Shown here: piece after piece, positions 5,583 through 11,460 of the stretch
Numbering within the stretch: position 1 is the stretch's first letter
Layout of the letters: every line of letters begins with the position of its first letter
Assembly: GCA_964637655.1 (NCBI GenBank)
Contig: CAZWUZ010000110.1
Coordinates: 1-11,460 of the forward strand
Reading direction: 5' to 3'
Length of the DNA stretch: 11,460 bases
Source of the DNA: CAZWUZ01 sp964637655 [NCBI: uncultured bacterium]
Lineage (GTDB): Bacteria; DAOPZR01
Translations under genes and position numbers: made by a program
The notes under the pieces: model-generated
Database searches by the model: none
The model's input: only the letters and a program-made list of their open reading frames with translations
What the model was told of the DNA's origin: nothing

Positions 5583-6758
5583 TCACTGGCCGCCGGGAAA
5601 CGCCCGCAGCACACAGACCCACATCTCCCAGCCAAGCATCCCCGACCGGTGCCGGTACCACGCCGCAATGGTGTCTCCCGACGGATGCCAGGCCGGTGCC
5701 CCGGTGGCAACCACCCCGTCACTGCCCGCCCCCCCATTGTACCACGTCAGCCGCACTGCCGCGCCGCCATCCGCATCCATGCGGTACAGGTCGCTCGCCC
5801 CGTCACTCCCTCCCGCCGTATACTCACCGCTCACCCAGGCGATGCTCCGCCCGTCCGGCGCATAGGCCGCCGCCCCGTCGTAGGTGTCTGGCGTCGCGGT
5901 CAGCCGCACTGCCGGCGCACCGCGCCGCAGCGGCACGCGGTACAGATCGCTCCCCCGTGCGGGCATGCTCTCCGTCGCCATGCTCACCAGCAGGTGCCGG
6001 CCGTCACGGGAAAACCCGCCCGCCTGCGCGTAGGTGCCGGGGGCGAGCAGCACCCGCTCCCCCGTCAGCCGCGCACCGCGCCGAGCCACCTGCAGCGTCG
6101 CGACACACACCTCCCACTCGCCCAGTTCCTTCCCGGTCACCCCCGGTTGCGGCGGCTGCACCATGCGGCTCCACGCCACGATCCGCCCGTCGCGTGCCAC
6201 CGCCGGCTTGCGCAGCACCCCGCCCGCCGGGGTTGCAGCCAGCCGGGCAAACATGCTCCCGTCCGTGCGCATCACCCATAAATCGTGCGCCGCGCCGTGC
6301 TGCGGCAGCGTCGTTGGCCCGTGATCGCCATGCCGGTTTTCCGCCGTAAACAGCAGCAGGGTGCCCGACGGCAGCGGCTGCACGTTCCCCTTGTGCCGGC
6401 CGCGCAATTCCGCCGGCGTGCTGTCTGGCAGCGTCAGGCAGCGCGAATCGCCGTCGGGAAAGAGCAGAAAGAGTTCCTGCGTCCCCAGCCGGTTGCGGCT
6501 GCAGACCAGCGTTCTGCCATCAGGCAGCCAGACCGGCTGCGCCCCGGGGCCGCGCACCTGCGGCTCAGGCGGCAGTGCTTCCGCTGTTGGCGGACCGGTA
6601 TCCGTCACGGTCTCGATCGCTGCGGGACGGGGACCCGCGCCACTCCCCGCGCTCAGCAACACCCAGACCGCCGTCATCCCCGCCGCCAGCAGCGCGAACA
6701 GGCCCGCGAGCACCAGCAGGCGGCGGCCGATGGCCGCCGCAACACCAGCCCCGTCCAT
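5583..6758 (-). CDS. Membrane-anchored PD40/TolB-like beta-propeller protein
   Basis: 391 aa. A single N-terminal transmembrane segment (about 13-36) follows a short start and leads to a Pro/Ala-rich linker (40-72). The rest is a beta-propeller of WD40-like PD40 repeats. Recognisable blade motifs are PVWLPDGRTLVCSR (75-88), DLWVMRTDGS (159-168), RDGRIVAWSR (189-198), FSRDGRHLLVSM (249-260) with DLYRVPLRRG, YAPDGRSIAWVSGEY (299-313) with DLYRMDADGG, and WHPSGDTIAAWYRHR (357-371). Such domains bind proteins or ligands outside the inner membrane; no enzymatic residues are evident. The frame stays open far upstream, but that part is antisense to the OmpA-VWA gene. ATG 6758 was chosen because it follows the cupin stop directly (TGA-C-ATG), implying translational coupling; there is no strong ribosome site. 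The specific function is unknown. Confidence 0.8.
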   Translation of the reverse strand: MDGAGVAAAIGRRLLVLAGLFALLAAGMTAVWVLLSAGSGAGPRPAAIETVTDTGPPTAEALPPEPQVRGPGAQPVWLPDGRTLVCSRNRLGTQELFLLFPDGDSRCLTLPDSTPAELRGRHKGNVQPLPSGTLLLFTAENRHGDHGPTTLPQHGAAHDLWVMRTDGSMFARLAATPAGGVLRKPAVARDGRIVAWSRMVQPPQPGVTGKELGEWEVCVATLQVARRGARLTGERVLLAPGTYAQAGGFSRDGRHLLVSMATESMPARGSDLYRVPLRRGAPAVRLTATPDTYDGAAAYAPDGRSIAWVSGEYTAGGSDGASDLYRMDADGGAAVRLTWYNGGAGSDGVVATGAPAWHPSGDTIAAWYRHRSGMLGWEMWVCVLRAFPGGQ

Positions 6759-6759
6759 G

Positions 6760-7029
6760 TCAACCGAAACGGTAGTACTTGCGCACCGGCTTGAGCACCC
6801 GCCAGATGCACTGCAACCCCTGCGGGAAGACCGCAAGATCACCGGGCGACAGCCGGTAGGTCCGCCCCTCCGTCTCCACCTCGACCTCACCCTCGATGAT
6901 GAAACAGGTTTCCTTCTCGTCGTACTCCCACGGAAAGGTGCTCTTGCTGCAGCCCCATTCACCCCACGATGTGATACCGAGCTGCTCCTGCTCCGCCGTG
7001 TCGGGACGCGAGATATGCACTTTGGCCAT
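6760..7029 (-). CDS. Cupin_3 (DUF861) family protein
   Basis: 89 aa, a compact single cupin domain. Family landmarks are WGCSKSTFPWEYDEKETC (25-42), the barrel strand IIEGEVEVETEG (44-55), PGDLAVFPQGLQCIW (62-76) and a C-terminal PVRKYYRF (81-88). Members of this family include EutQ-like and (S)-ureidoglycine aminohydrolase-like cupins, but most small stand-alone ones have no assigned reaction. The classical metal-binding His residues are not evident, so a binding or unusual catalytic role is possible. The start ATG 7029 has AAGGAGG 6 bases upstream and a near-consensus promoter. It is the first gene of a two-gene operon with the beta-propeller protein, whose start lies one base after its stop. 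What links a small cytosolic cupin with an anchored propeller is not clear. Confidence 0.88.
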   Translation of the reverse strand: MAKVHISRPDTAEQEQLGITSWGEWGCSKSTFPWEYDEKETCFIIEGEVEVETEGRTYRLSPGDLAVFPQGLQCIWRVLKPVRKYYRFG

Positions 7030-7052
7030 GGTCCGCCTCCTTGCCGCCGCCG

Positions 7053-7081
7053 ATGGTAGCGCACGCCTGCCGCGCTGTCAA
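7053..7081 (-). promoter_or_regulatory. Promoter of the cupin-propeller operon
   Basis: Minus strand TTGACA (7081-7076), exactly 17 bases, then TACCAT (7058-7053). A transcript starting near 7046 would have a leader of about 17 bases including the AAGGAGG site before ATG 7029. Confidence 0.8.
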
Positions 7082-7095
7082 CGATGGCCGGCCGA

Positions 7096-7124
7096 TTGAC
7101 GCTGCCGGCAGGCGATGCTACAGT
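7096..7124 (+). promoter_or_regulatory. Promoter of the OmpA-VWA gene
   Basis: Plus strand TTGACG (7096-7101), a 17-base spacer, then TACAGT (7119-7124). A transcript starting near 7131 would have a leader of about 33 bases to ATG 7164. Its -35 box lies 14 bases from the -35 box of the divergent cupin promoter, so RNA polymerase or a regulator at one site could affect the other. Confidence 0.75.
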
Positions 7125-7163
7125 ACTACGGTTCACCCGACAACCATCCTGGAGGAGGAAATC

Positions 7164-8342
7164 ATGTTCAGAAGCGTATTGGCGGTGGCCGTAATGCTGA
7201 TGCTGGTCTCGGGAGCGTTTGCCTACGCCCCGGGCGAAACCGTGGTACGCGAGATCTACTTCGATCTCGACAAGGCGGATATTCGCGGCGATGCCATCCC
7301 CACCCTGCAGGAAGTGGCAAAAATCATGCGCGCGTTCCCCGAACTGGGCATCGTGCTTGAAGGGTACACCTGCGACCTGGCGACCAACGCCTACAATCAG
7401 CGCCTCGCGCGGCGCCGCGCCGACAACGCGCTGGCCTACCTCGTGCGGCAGGAAAACATCGCCCGCGCCCGCGTGCTCGACCGCAGTTATGGCGAGGAAC
7501 GCCCGGGCTACCCGAACGATACCGAGGAGAACCGCCGCAAGAACCGCCGCGTGCTCATCACCCTGACCGTCCCCGCGCCGGTCATCCGCAGCGTCGATGC
7601 CGTGGTGGTCGACGGGCGCAACAACTTCCTCGCCAACCTCCCCGACAATAACTTCACGGTTACCGTCAATGGTGAACCCAAAAAAGTCGTCCGCGTCACC
7701 CAGCGGGTGCAGCGCGACGCCGCCTCGCTCGGCATGGTACTCGACAACAGCGGCAGCATCGCCGGGGGGGAACTGCGTGACGCCGCGCGCGGCTTCATCG
7801 GCGAACGCGGCGAAGGCGACCGCCTCATTCTCATGTCGTTCAACGAGGATATCCGCCTGCTCGACGAACTGACCCATGACCGCAGCGGGCAGTACACGCT
7901 GGTCAACGGCACGCTCTGCGAGGGCTTCACCCGCTTCAATGACGGGCTGCATGCCGCGGTCACCAGCCGCCTCGCCGGCCAGCCGGCACCGCGTTACCTC
8001 GTCCTCTTCAGCGACGGGGTCGACGAAGGACGTCCGGGCCAGGCCCGCGGCAGCGAACTCACGCTCGAACCGGTCATCGCCGCTGCAAAGCAGGCGGCGG
8101 TCAAAATCCTCGCCGTCGAACTCGGTACCATCCGCCCCGAAGGCACCGCGGTGCTCAAGCGCCTCGCGGCCGAAACGGGCGGCGCCTACATGACATGGGA
8201 CGAGGCGGCCAGCAGCGCGCAGTTCCGCGAACTGCTCAATGCCATGGGGAGCGTGCGCGGCAGCTACACCGTCGAGTACGAGGTGCTGCCGTCAGTGACG
8301 GGCAGCGCCGTCGTCGGCAGCGCCGCCGGCCGCGTCCGCTAA
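7164..8342 (+). CDS. Exported OmpA-like / von Willebrand factor A fusion protein
   Basis: 392 aa. A signal peptide covers 1-20 (cleavage likely after AFA). An OmpA-like peptidoglycan-binding domain spans about 29-136: EIYFDLDKADI, LEGYTCDLATNAYNQRLARRRADNALAYL and a basic end, KNRRVLI. D71 and an Arg in RLARRRA fit the diaminopimelate contacts known for OmpA. A linker strand region follows, with VDAVVVDGRNNFLANLP and FTVTVNGEPKKVVRV (about 144-178), like that preceding VWA domains in Acidobacteria. The VWA domain spans about 187-365. Its metal site looks intact: D194-N-S-G-S198, Thr256 (GFTRFNDG) and Asp284 (FSDGVDE). The protein probably anchors to the periplasmic cell wall and binds a partner through the metal site. 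Start ATG 7164 has GGAGGAGG; a frame extends upstream but across the promoter. The gene is monocistronic, with its own promoter and terminator. Confidence 0.88.
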   Translation: MFRSVLAVAVMLMLVSGAFAYAPGETVVREIYFDLDKADIRGDAIPTLQEVAKIMRAFPELGIVLEGYTCDLATNAYNQRLARRRADNALAYLVRQENIARARVLDRSYGEERPGYPNDTEENRRKNRRVLITLTVPAPVIRSVDAVVVDGRNNFLANLPDNNFTVTVNGEPKKVVRVTQRVQRDAASLGMVLDNSGSIAGGELRDAARGFIGERGEGDRLILMSFNEDIRLLDELTHDRSGQYTLVNGTLCEGFTRFNDGLHAAVTSRLAGQPAPRYLVLFSDGVDEGRPGQARGSELTLEPVIAAAKQAAVKILAVELGTIRPEGTAVLKRLAAETGGAYMTWDEAASSAQFRELLNAMGSVRGSYTVEYEVLPSVTGSAVVGSAAGRVR

Positions 8343-8362
8343 GTTTTCCGCAGGTTCACACC

Positions 8363-8394
8363 GCACCGCGCCGGAAACGGCGCGGTGCTTTTTT
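8363..8394 (+). terminator. Rho-independent terminator of the OmpA-VWA gene
   Basis: A perfect 11-bp stem (8363-8373 with 8378-8388) capped by a GAAA tetraloop is followed by six T residues (8389-8394), 20 bases after the stop codon. Confidence 0.95.
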
Positions 8395-8458
8395 ATTGCT
8401 TATTTGGAACTATTCAGCCACCCCCGCATCTGGCAGAGCGACCCGGTGGGCCACCCTT

Positions 8459-8532
8459 CCCTCTCCCGCCGCGGCGGGAGAGGGTGGTTGCCTTCCCCCT
8501 CTCTGAGGGGGAAGGTTGGATGAGGGTGAATA
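8459..8532. repeat. Two adjacent GC-rich palindromic hairpins
   Basis: 8459-8484 is a perfect 26-base palindrome centred on GCCGCGGC with CCCTCTCCC/GGGAGAGGG flanks. 8491-8515 is an 11-bp stem (CCTTCCCCCTC) with loop TCT. It is followed by TTGGATGAGGGTGAA (8516-8530), a tail typical of interspersed CCCTCTCC-type elements seen between genes in many bacteria. Confidence 0.8.
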
Positions 8533-8555
8533 GATCCTTTTTTCCTGCACTGCAG

Positions 8556-8587
8556 TTAACCACGCAGCACGCGGAGAACACGGAGCG
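8556..8587 (+). repeat. Plus-strand copy of the CACGGAG repeat
   Basis: 32 bases beginning TTAACCACGCAGCACGCGG and ending ACACGGAGCG. It has the orientation of the upstream OmpA-VWA gene. Confidence 0.75.
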
Positions 8588-8653
8588 CCTGTGTTTGTTC
8601 CGCTGTGCAGCTGTCATTCCTTGCCTGCCAGCAACTGTTCAGCCAGTACTTTC

Positions 8654-8697
8654 CCCTCTCCCCGGGGGAGAGGGCGACGCGCAGCGTCGGGTGAGGG
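8654..8697. repeat. Third CCCTCTCCC/GGGAGAGGG element with extra hairpin
   Basis: A near-perfect palindrome (8654-8674, CCCTCTCCCC against GGGGAGAGGG) is followed directly by a 6-bp stem CGACGC-GCA-GCGTCG (8675-8689) and the tail GGTGAGGGG. It is the same element type as at 8459-8532. Confidence 0.78.
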
Positions 8698-8760
8698 GTT
8701 GCTTCCCTCCCCTGCCTTTTTGTTGTCCGCCGCCGACGAACTTCATCTCCCCTTGTGTAT

Positions 8761-8835
8761 TTCTCCGTGTGCTCCGTGTGCCCCGTGGTTATACATCCTG
8801 CTGTTCTCTGCGTGCTCTGTGTGCTCTGCGGTGAA
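8761..8835 (-). repeat. Two minus-strand copies of the CACGGAG repeat
   Basis: On the minus strand, 8835-8804 (32 bases) begins TTCACCGCAGAGCACACAG and ends CGCAGAGAA. After 13 bases, 8790-8761 begins AACCACGGGGCACACGG and ends CACGGAGAA. Both follow the stop of the secreted-protein gene by only 6-80 bases and share its orientation. Confidence 0.8.
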
Positions 8836-8841
8836 GAATTT

Positions 8842-10890
8842 TCAGCGCGGGCGCGCAAAGACAATGCGGTTGCCCGTGCGTCGTCCCACCAGGCGTGCCG
8901 CGCCCGTATCCGTCGTCACCGTCAGGGTATTCGTCGCCGCATCGTAGCGCCGCTCCTGCACCCCTGCTGCCGTCACTGTCCGTTCCGACCACGAGGCGCG
9001 CGCCGTCACCCGTGCCGCCGTGTCGGTGCGTACCTGCGCGGGCATGCTGCGCACCACCAGCGGCGGCGCCGGTAGCGGAGTCACCACGCGCGGTGGCGCG
9101 GTTGCCGCCGGCTGACGTGCCGGCGTCGGGCGCGCGCCGCTCCGCGGCTGCACGCGGATGCGGAATTCGTCCGCCCCGAGATTGATCCCCCCGCCGATGC
9201 TGATAATGTGCGCGCTGTAAAAACCGCCTGCCGGTTGTGTTTCCCCGCCCGCCCGCGCCGAGCGCAGCGTCATCTCCCGCGCCCGCTGCCGCGCCGCCAG
9301 CATGACAAACTCCTGCAAGGCCTGCGTCGTGGCGATATGCTGCCGTGCCGGTTCGTCGCCGCGCTCCGGCCAGAACGTCCGTGCCGGGTCGTCGAGCAGC
9401 GGGGTCAGGTAATCCGCCACCAGGTGCGTCGCGGCATACGCGCTGTCGGGCGCCGCGTGGCGCGGTACCGCCAGCCAGTTGGCCGCCAGCAGTTGCGGCT
9501 TATCGCGCGGCGTGCGGTGCGCCGGCAGCTCCACCGCCAGCAACGCGTCGAGGTCCAGTTCACGCCCCGGGCGCCGCGTGAGCCAGCTGCACAGCCCCAG
9601 CAGGCGCGCCGCGCTGCGCAGTTCGCGCAGGTCGGAGCAGGCGGCCGCGTAGCGGTCGTAGTGGCGGTTGAGGTCGTCGATGCAGCCGCGGATGCCGGGC
9701 GACAGTTTTGTCCGCTCACGCGCGAACGCCGCCGCGTCGGTAAAATCGCCGCGCTGCCGTTCCGCGTCCGCGGTAAAGCGTGCGCTGGTGATGCGCATCG
9801 TACGCCAGTCCGCATCCGTTGCCAGTTCCACCGACTCGGGGTAGAACCAGAACCGCGTGCCGATCCAGTTGCCCTCCGTCACTGCCTGCACCAGCAGGTC
9901 GCGCTCCGCCGAGGTGAGAAAGCCGGGATGCGCCGCGCGCAGCGCTGCGCGCTCGTCAGTGAACGTGCTGGCGTCGAGTCCCGTGCCGATCATCTTGAAA
10001 CGCTTGTCCGCCTCGAGCACCGTGCTCCCCAGGCGCGTGTCCTCGAGCCGCCCGCCGAAACTCACCGTCGCCCGCGTCGGGTCGCGATGCGGGTCGAGCG
10101 AGATGAACGCCGCGTTGTCACCGGCATGCGCTGCCGCGCGCCACGCCACCGCCAGATCTGCCAGCGTCACCGGCTGCTCCTGCAGTGTCATCCGCGTCCC
10201 CGCTTCGCCCAGCAGCGTCAGCCCGTCCCGCCCGGCGGTTGCCCCCGTCAGCACCGCGCCGCTGCGGAAGAATGCGTCGAGCGCCGCCAGGTCAGGCGGG
10301 GTGGTGTTCGCCGGCGCCGGGAACATCGCGGCGCGGAAGGTATAGGGCCGCTCTACCAGGTCGAATTCGCTGCGCGCGTAATCGTGACGATAGGCGTAGA
10401 CCCGCACGCTGAGCGTGCTATCGCCTGCCGTCGCTGCGCGTCCCGCCGCCAGCGAGGCAAGCGCATGCCGCACGATACCGTACTGCTCGCGATAGGCAGT
10501 GCGTGGCGCATTGCCCGGCAGGAAGAGCCGCACCTTTCCCGCGCCGTCGCTCTCAATGACCAGTTTCCCGTCGCGGCAGAGTGCCGCCCACGCGGGCTGC
10601 GCGTTCCCTTCCGGGAAAAGTTCTGCGATATCACGATAGGGTTGTGCCGGCGCGCCTTCGAGCATGTCGACCGCCTGCGCCAGCAGTGTGGTGTGGGGAT
10701 CGAGGAATGGCTGCACGGTGCCGCGCGGCAGCGGGCGCTGGCGCAGGGCGCTGCCGAGCGTCTCGCCCGTGCGCACCAGCTGCGTTTCGTCGATCAGGTC
10801 GCGGTAGCTTACCGCCACCCCGGCAACAGCCGGAGCACACCATGCGACCAGGAGCAGTACCGGCAGCAGGCTCCGCCGGAAGGTCGTCAT
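8842..10890 (-). CDS. Secreted protein of unknown function (682 aa)
   Basis: I do not recognise the family securely. A clear signal peptide covers 1-24 (MTTFRRSLLPVLLLVAWCAP then AVAG). A mostly alpha/beta region (25-545) contains one very family-like block at 264-300: SLDPHRDPTRATVSFGG followed by RLEDTRLGSTVLEADKRF, then a Trp/Phe-rich strand WIGTRFWFYPESVEL (342-356). The helical part at 380-440 includes HYDRYAAACSDLRELRSAARLLGL. A Pro/Ala/Arg linker (580-620) precedes a short C-terminal beta module (about 620-682) with YDAATNTLTV. The block recalls long secreted proteins of PVC bacteria, but I cannot name one. ATG 10890 was chosen because the signal peptide starts there. The ribosome site is weak, and the gene lies 8 bases after the hicA stop in its ancestral frame. 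The frame continues upstream only because of the hicA frameshift. Confidence 0.72.
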   Translation of the reverse strand: MTTFRRSLLPVLLLVAWCAPAVAGVAVSYRDLIDETQLVRTGETLGSALRQRPLPRGTVQPFLDPHTTLLAQAVDMLEGAPAQPYRDIAELFPEGNAQPAWAALCRDGKLVIESDGAGKVRLFLPGNAPRTAYREQYGIVRHALASLAAGRAATAGDSTLSVRVYAYRHDYARSEFDLVERPYTFRAAMFPAPANTTPPDLAALDAFFRSGAVLTGATAGRDGLTLLGEAGTRMTLQEQPVTLADLAVAWRAAAHAGDNAAFISLDPHRDPTRATVSFGGRLEDTRLGSTVLEADKRFKMIGTGLDASTFTDERAALRAAHPGFLTSAERDLLVQAVTEGNWIGTRFWFYPESVELATDADWRTMRITSARFTADAERQRGDFTDAAAFARERTKLSPGIRGCIDDLNRHYDRYAAACSDLRELRSAARLLGLCSWLTRRPGRELDLDALLAVELPAHRTPRDKPQLLAANWLAVPRHAAPDSAYAATHLVADYLTPLLDDPARTFWPERGDEPARQHIATTQALQEFVMLAARQRAREMTLRSARAGGETQPAGGFYSAHIISIGGGINLGADEFRIRVQPRSGARPTPARQPAATAPPRVVTPLPAPPLVVRSMPAQVRTDTAARVTARASWSERTVTAAGVQERRYDAATNTLTVTTDTGAARLVGRRTGNRIVFARPR

Positions 10891-10898
10891 ACGTCTGG

Positions 10899-11127
10899 TT
10901 AGTCCTGTTCGAATACTGTGCGGGGAATTCCTGATTGCCTGATAATGGCGGCGAGGGTGCCGCTCCGCAATTCCTTGTGCAAGGGAACCGGTACGGTCAA
11001 CTGTTCCTGCCGGTTGCAGTTGTTTCTGCATCACCATATTGCTGCCGCGCTGCCGGAGACGGATAAACCCGTGTTGCTCGAGTATCCGGCAAACCTGTTC
11101 ACCCGAAAGGACTAAGCGCTTAGCCAT
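10899..11127 (-). pseudogene. hicA: hicA toxin, frameshifted and active-site mutated
   Basis: Starts at ATG 11127, overlapping the hicB stop by 8 bases. The first 43 codons read as HicA: MAKRLVLSGEQVCRILEQHG, then FIRLRQRGSNMVMQKQ. The frame then shifts. Removing one base (the C at 10998 on the plus strand, giving GTT ACC on the gene strand) restores TVPVPLHKELRSGTLAAIIR, then QSGIPRTVFEQD and TAA at 10901-10899. That totals 75 aa, the normal HicA length. HicA is a small double-stranded-RNA-binding-fold mRNA interferase whose catalytic His sits in 'GSH'; here it is Asn30 (codon at 11040-11038). Two independent lesions therefore predict no toxin activity. In the shifted frame, translation continues in frame into the secreted protein downstream. 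A sequencing error could explain the indel but not the His-to-Asn change. Confidence 0.85.
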
Positions 11128-11341
11128 TGGCGGCGAACTGGGTCACATACACCTCATCGTGCCGCCGGCGGGAGATTTCCTCGGGCGAAGCGGTCTCGAG
11201 AAACAGTTCAACCGCTTCCCGCAGGTTGGCGATTGCTTCTTCCACGCTCCCGCCCTGGCTGGCAATGTCAAATTCAGGGCACAAGGCAACGAATCCGTCC
11301 TCCTCACGCTCGACAACTGCCGTATACCGGTTGGTCGCCAT
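11120..11341 (-). CDS. hicB: HicB family antitoxin
   Basis: 73 aa, a short single-domain HicB with the partial RNase-H-like fold: RYTAVVEREEDGFVALCPEF, DIASQGGSVEEAIANLREAV, ELFLE and a C-terminal DEVYVTQFAANG. It normally neutralises HicA by direct binding and represses its own operon. No separate ribbon-helix-helix or HTH DNA-binding extension is visible, which is usual for this short form. ATG 11341 was chosen because GGAGGT precedes it; a GTG at 11362 overlaps the promoter -10 region. Gene order is antitoxin first, and its last codons overlap the start of the hicA remnant. The frame is intact with all usual motifs, even though its partner is broken, so it may persist as an orphan antitoxin or act against other HicA copies. 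Confidence 0.9.
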   Translation of the reverse strand: MATNRYTAVVEREEDGFVALCPEFDIASQGGSVEEAIANLREAVELFLETASPEEISRRRHDEVYVTQFAANG

Positions 11342-11362
11342 AGAACCTCCGTCGCCGGTCAC

Positions 11363-11391
11363 ATTCTATCACGCACCCCGCACACCGTCAA
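11363..11391 (-). promoter_or_regulatory. Promoter of the hicB-hicA-secreted protein operon
   Basis: Minus strand TTGACG (11391-11386), a 17-base spacer, then TAGAAT (11368-11363). A start near 11356 gives a leader of only about 15 bases that carries the GGAGGT site of hicB. No terminator is visible between hicB and the secreted-protein gene. Confidence 0.8.
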
Positions 11392-11404
11392 CGTTGCCAT
11401 CGTA

Positions 11405-11433
11405 TCCGCAGCGATTCCGCATCTGGGTATAAT
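11405..11433 (+). promoter_or_regulatory. Possible divergent promoter towards the right edge
   Basis: A perfect TATAAT (11428-11433) has TCCGCA (3 of 6) 17 bases upstream at 11405-11410. No start codon with a ribosome site follows within the 27 remaining bases, so any gene would lie outside the window. The -35 box is weak. Confidence 0.3.
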
Positions 11434-11460
11434 TGCCAACGCCAGGTTTCACCCGCAGGT

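Larger units (their letters stand above)
8395..8841. other. Second convergent intergenic region, repeat-filled
   Basis: 447 bases between the OmpA-VWA terminator and the stop of the 682-aa secreted protein contain no credible gene. They hold three GC-rich hairpin elements (8459-8689) and three copies of the CACGGAG repeat, listed separately. Frames open across this stretch translate to low-complexity Cys/Leu/Val/Ser or Thr/Glu/His strings typical of repeat readthrough. Confidence 0.75.

Noticed and set aside
4858-5661. Minus-strand frame across the repeat spacer and the PPC gene
   Set aside because: It runs through repeats and overlaps two supported genes and a terminator; low-complexity translation.
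6759-7952. Upstream extension of the PD40 propeller frame into one 789-codon frame
   Set aside because: The extension lies antisense to the OmpA-VWA gene and the cupin gene, both of which have clear domains, promoters and ribosome sites. Its translation has no recognisable domain.
8385-8834. Plus-strand frame across the second repeat spacer
   Set aside because: The translation is repeat readthrough (Cys/Leu/Val strings and Pro-rich segments), and it starts inside the terminator.
9208-10902. 564-codon plus-strand open frame opposite the secreted-protein gene
   Set aside because: Arg/Pro/His-rich, no domain, and antisense to a frame with a signal peptide and family-like motifs.

Overview
The window is GC-rich bacterial chromosome, almost fully coding, with no rRNA or tRNA genes, no CRISPR array and no intact mobile element. 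The organism is probably a motile diderm. It encodes an exported OmpA-like peptidoglycan-binding domain and a chemotaxis CheV protein. The intergenic '(R)CACGGAG' repeats with 9-nt periodicity are, as I recall, common in PVC-group bacteria (Kiritimatiellota, Lentisphaerota) and other environmental phyla. The VWA linker style also recalls Acidobacteriota. I cannot place the organism firmly below 'Gram-negative, high GC, non-model'.

Left part (1-3965, all minus strand). In transcription order: a CheW-REC CheV protein with its own promoter; then, from a strong TTGACA promoter that overlaps the cheV stop, a DUF348-G5-3D exported cell-wall protein, S-methyl-5-thioribose-1-phosphate isomerase (mtnA), a PstA-type permease and the start of a coiled-coil/Zn-ribbon protein that runs off the edge. 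The last four are closely spaced and probably one transcript.

Centre (4008-8342). An AT-rich divergent spacer precedes a plus-strand two-gene operon: an IS630-type helix-turn-helix domain standing alone with an AT-hook-like basic tail, then a PPC/DUF296 domain protein. It ends in a textbook terminator. A 604-bp repeat-rich tail-to-tail spacer follows. Then comes a minus-strand operon (cupin_3 protein plus a membrane-anchored PD40 beta-propeller), divergent from a plus-strand exported OmpA-VWA protein. The two promoters lie back to back.

Right part (8343-11460). A second tail-to-tail spacer carries the same 32-nt repeats plus GC-rich palindromes. It separates the OmpA-VWA gene from a minus-strand operon made of hicB antitoxin, a broken hicA toxin and a 682-aa secreted protein of unknown function. 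hicA has lost its active-site His (now Asn) and carries a one-base insertion that fuses its reading frame to the secreted protein.

Most worth a second look: the stand-alone HTH plus PPC pair, which resembles a split version of the plant AT-hook/PPC architecture; the convergent-spacer repeats, whose orientation largely follows the nearest gene; and the doubly inactivated hicA.
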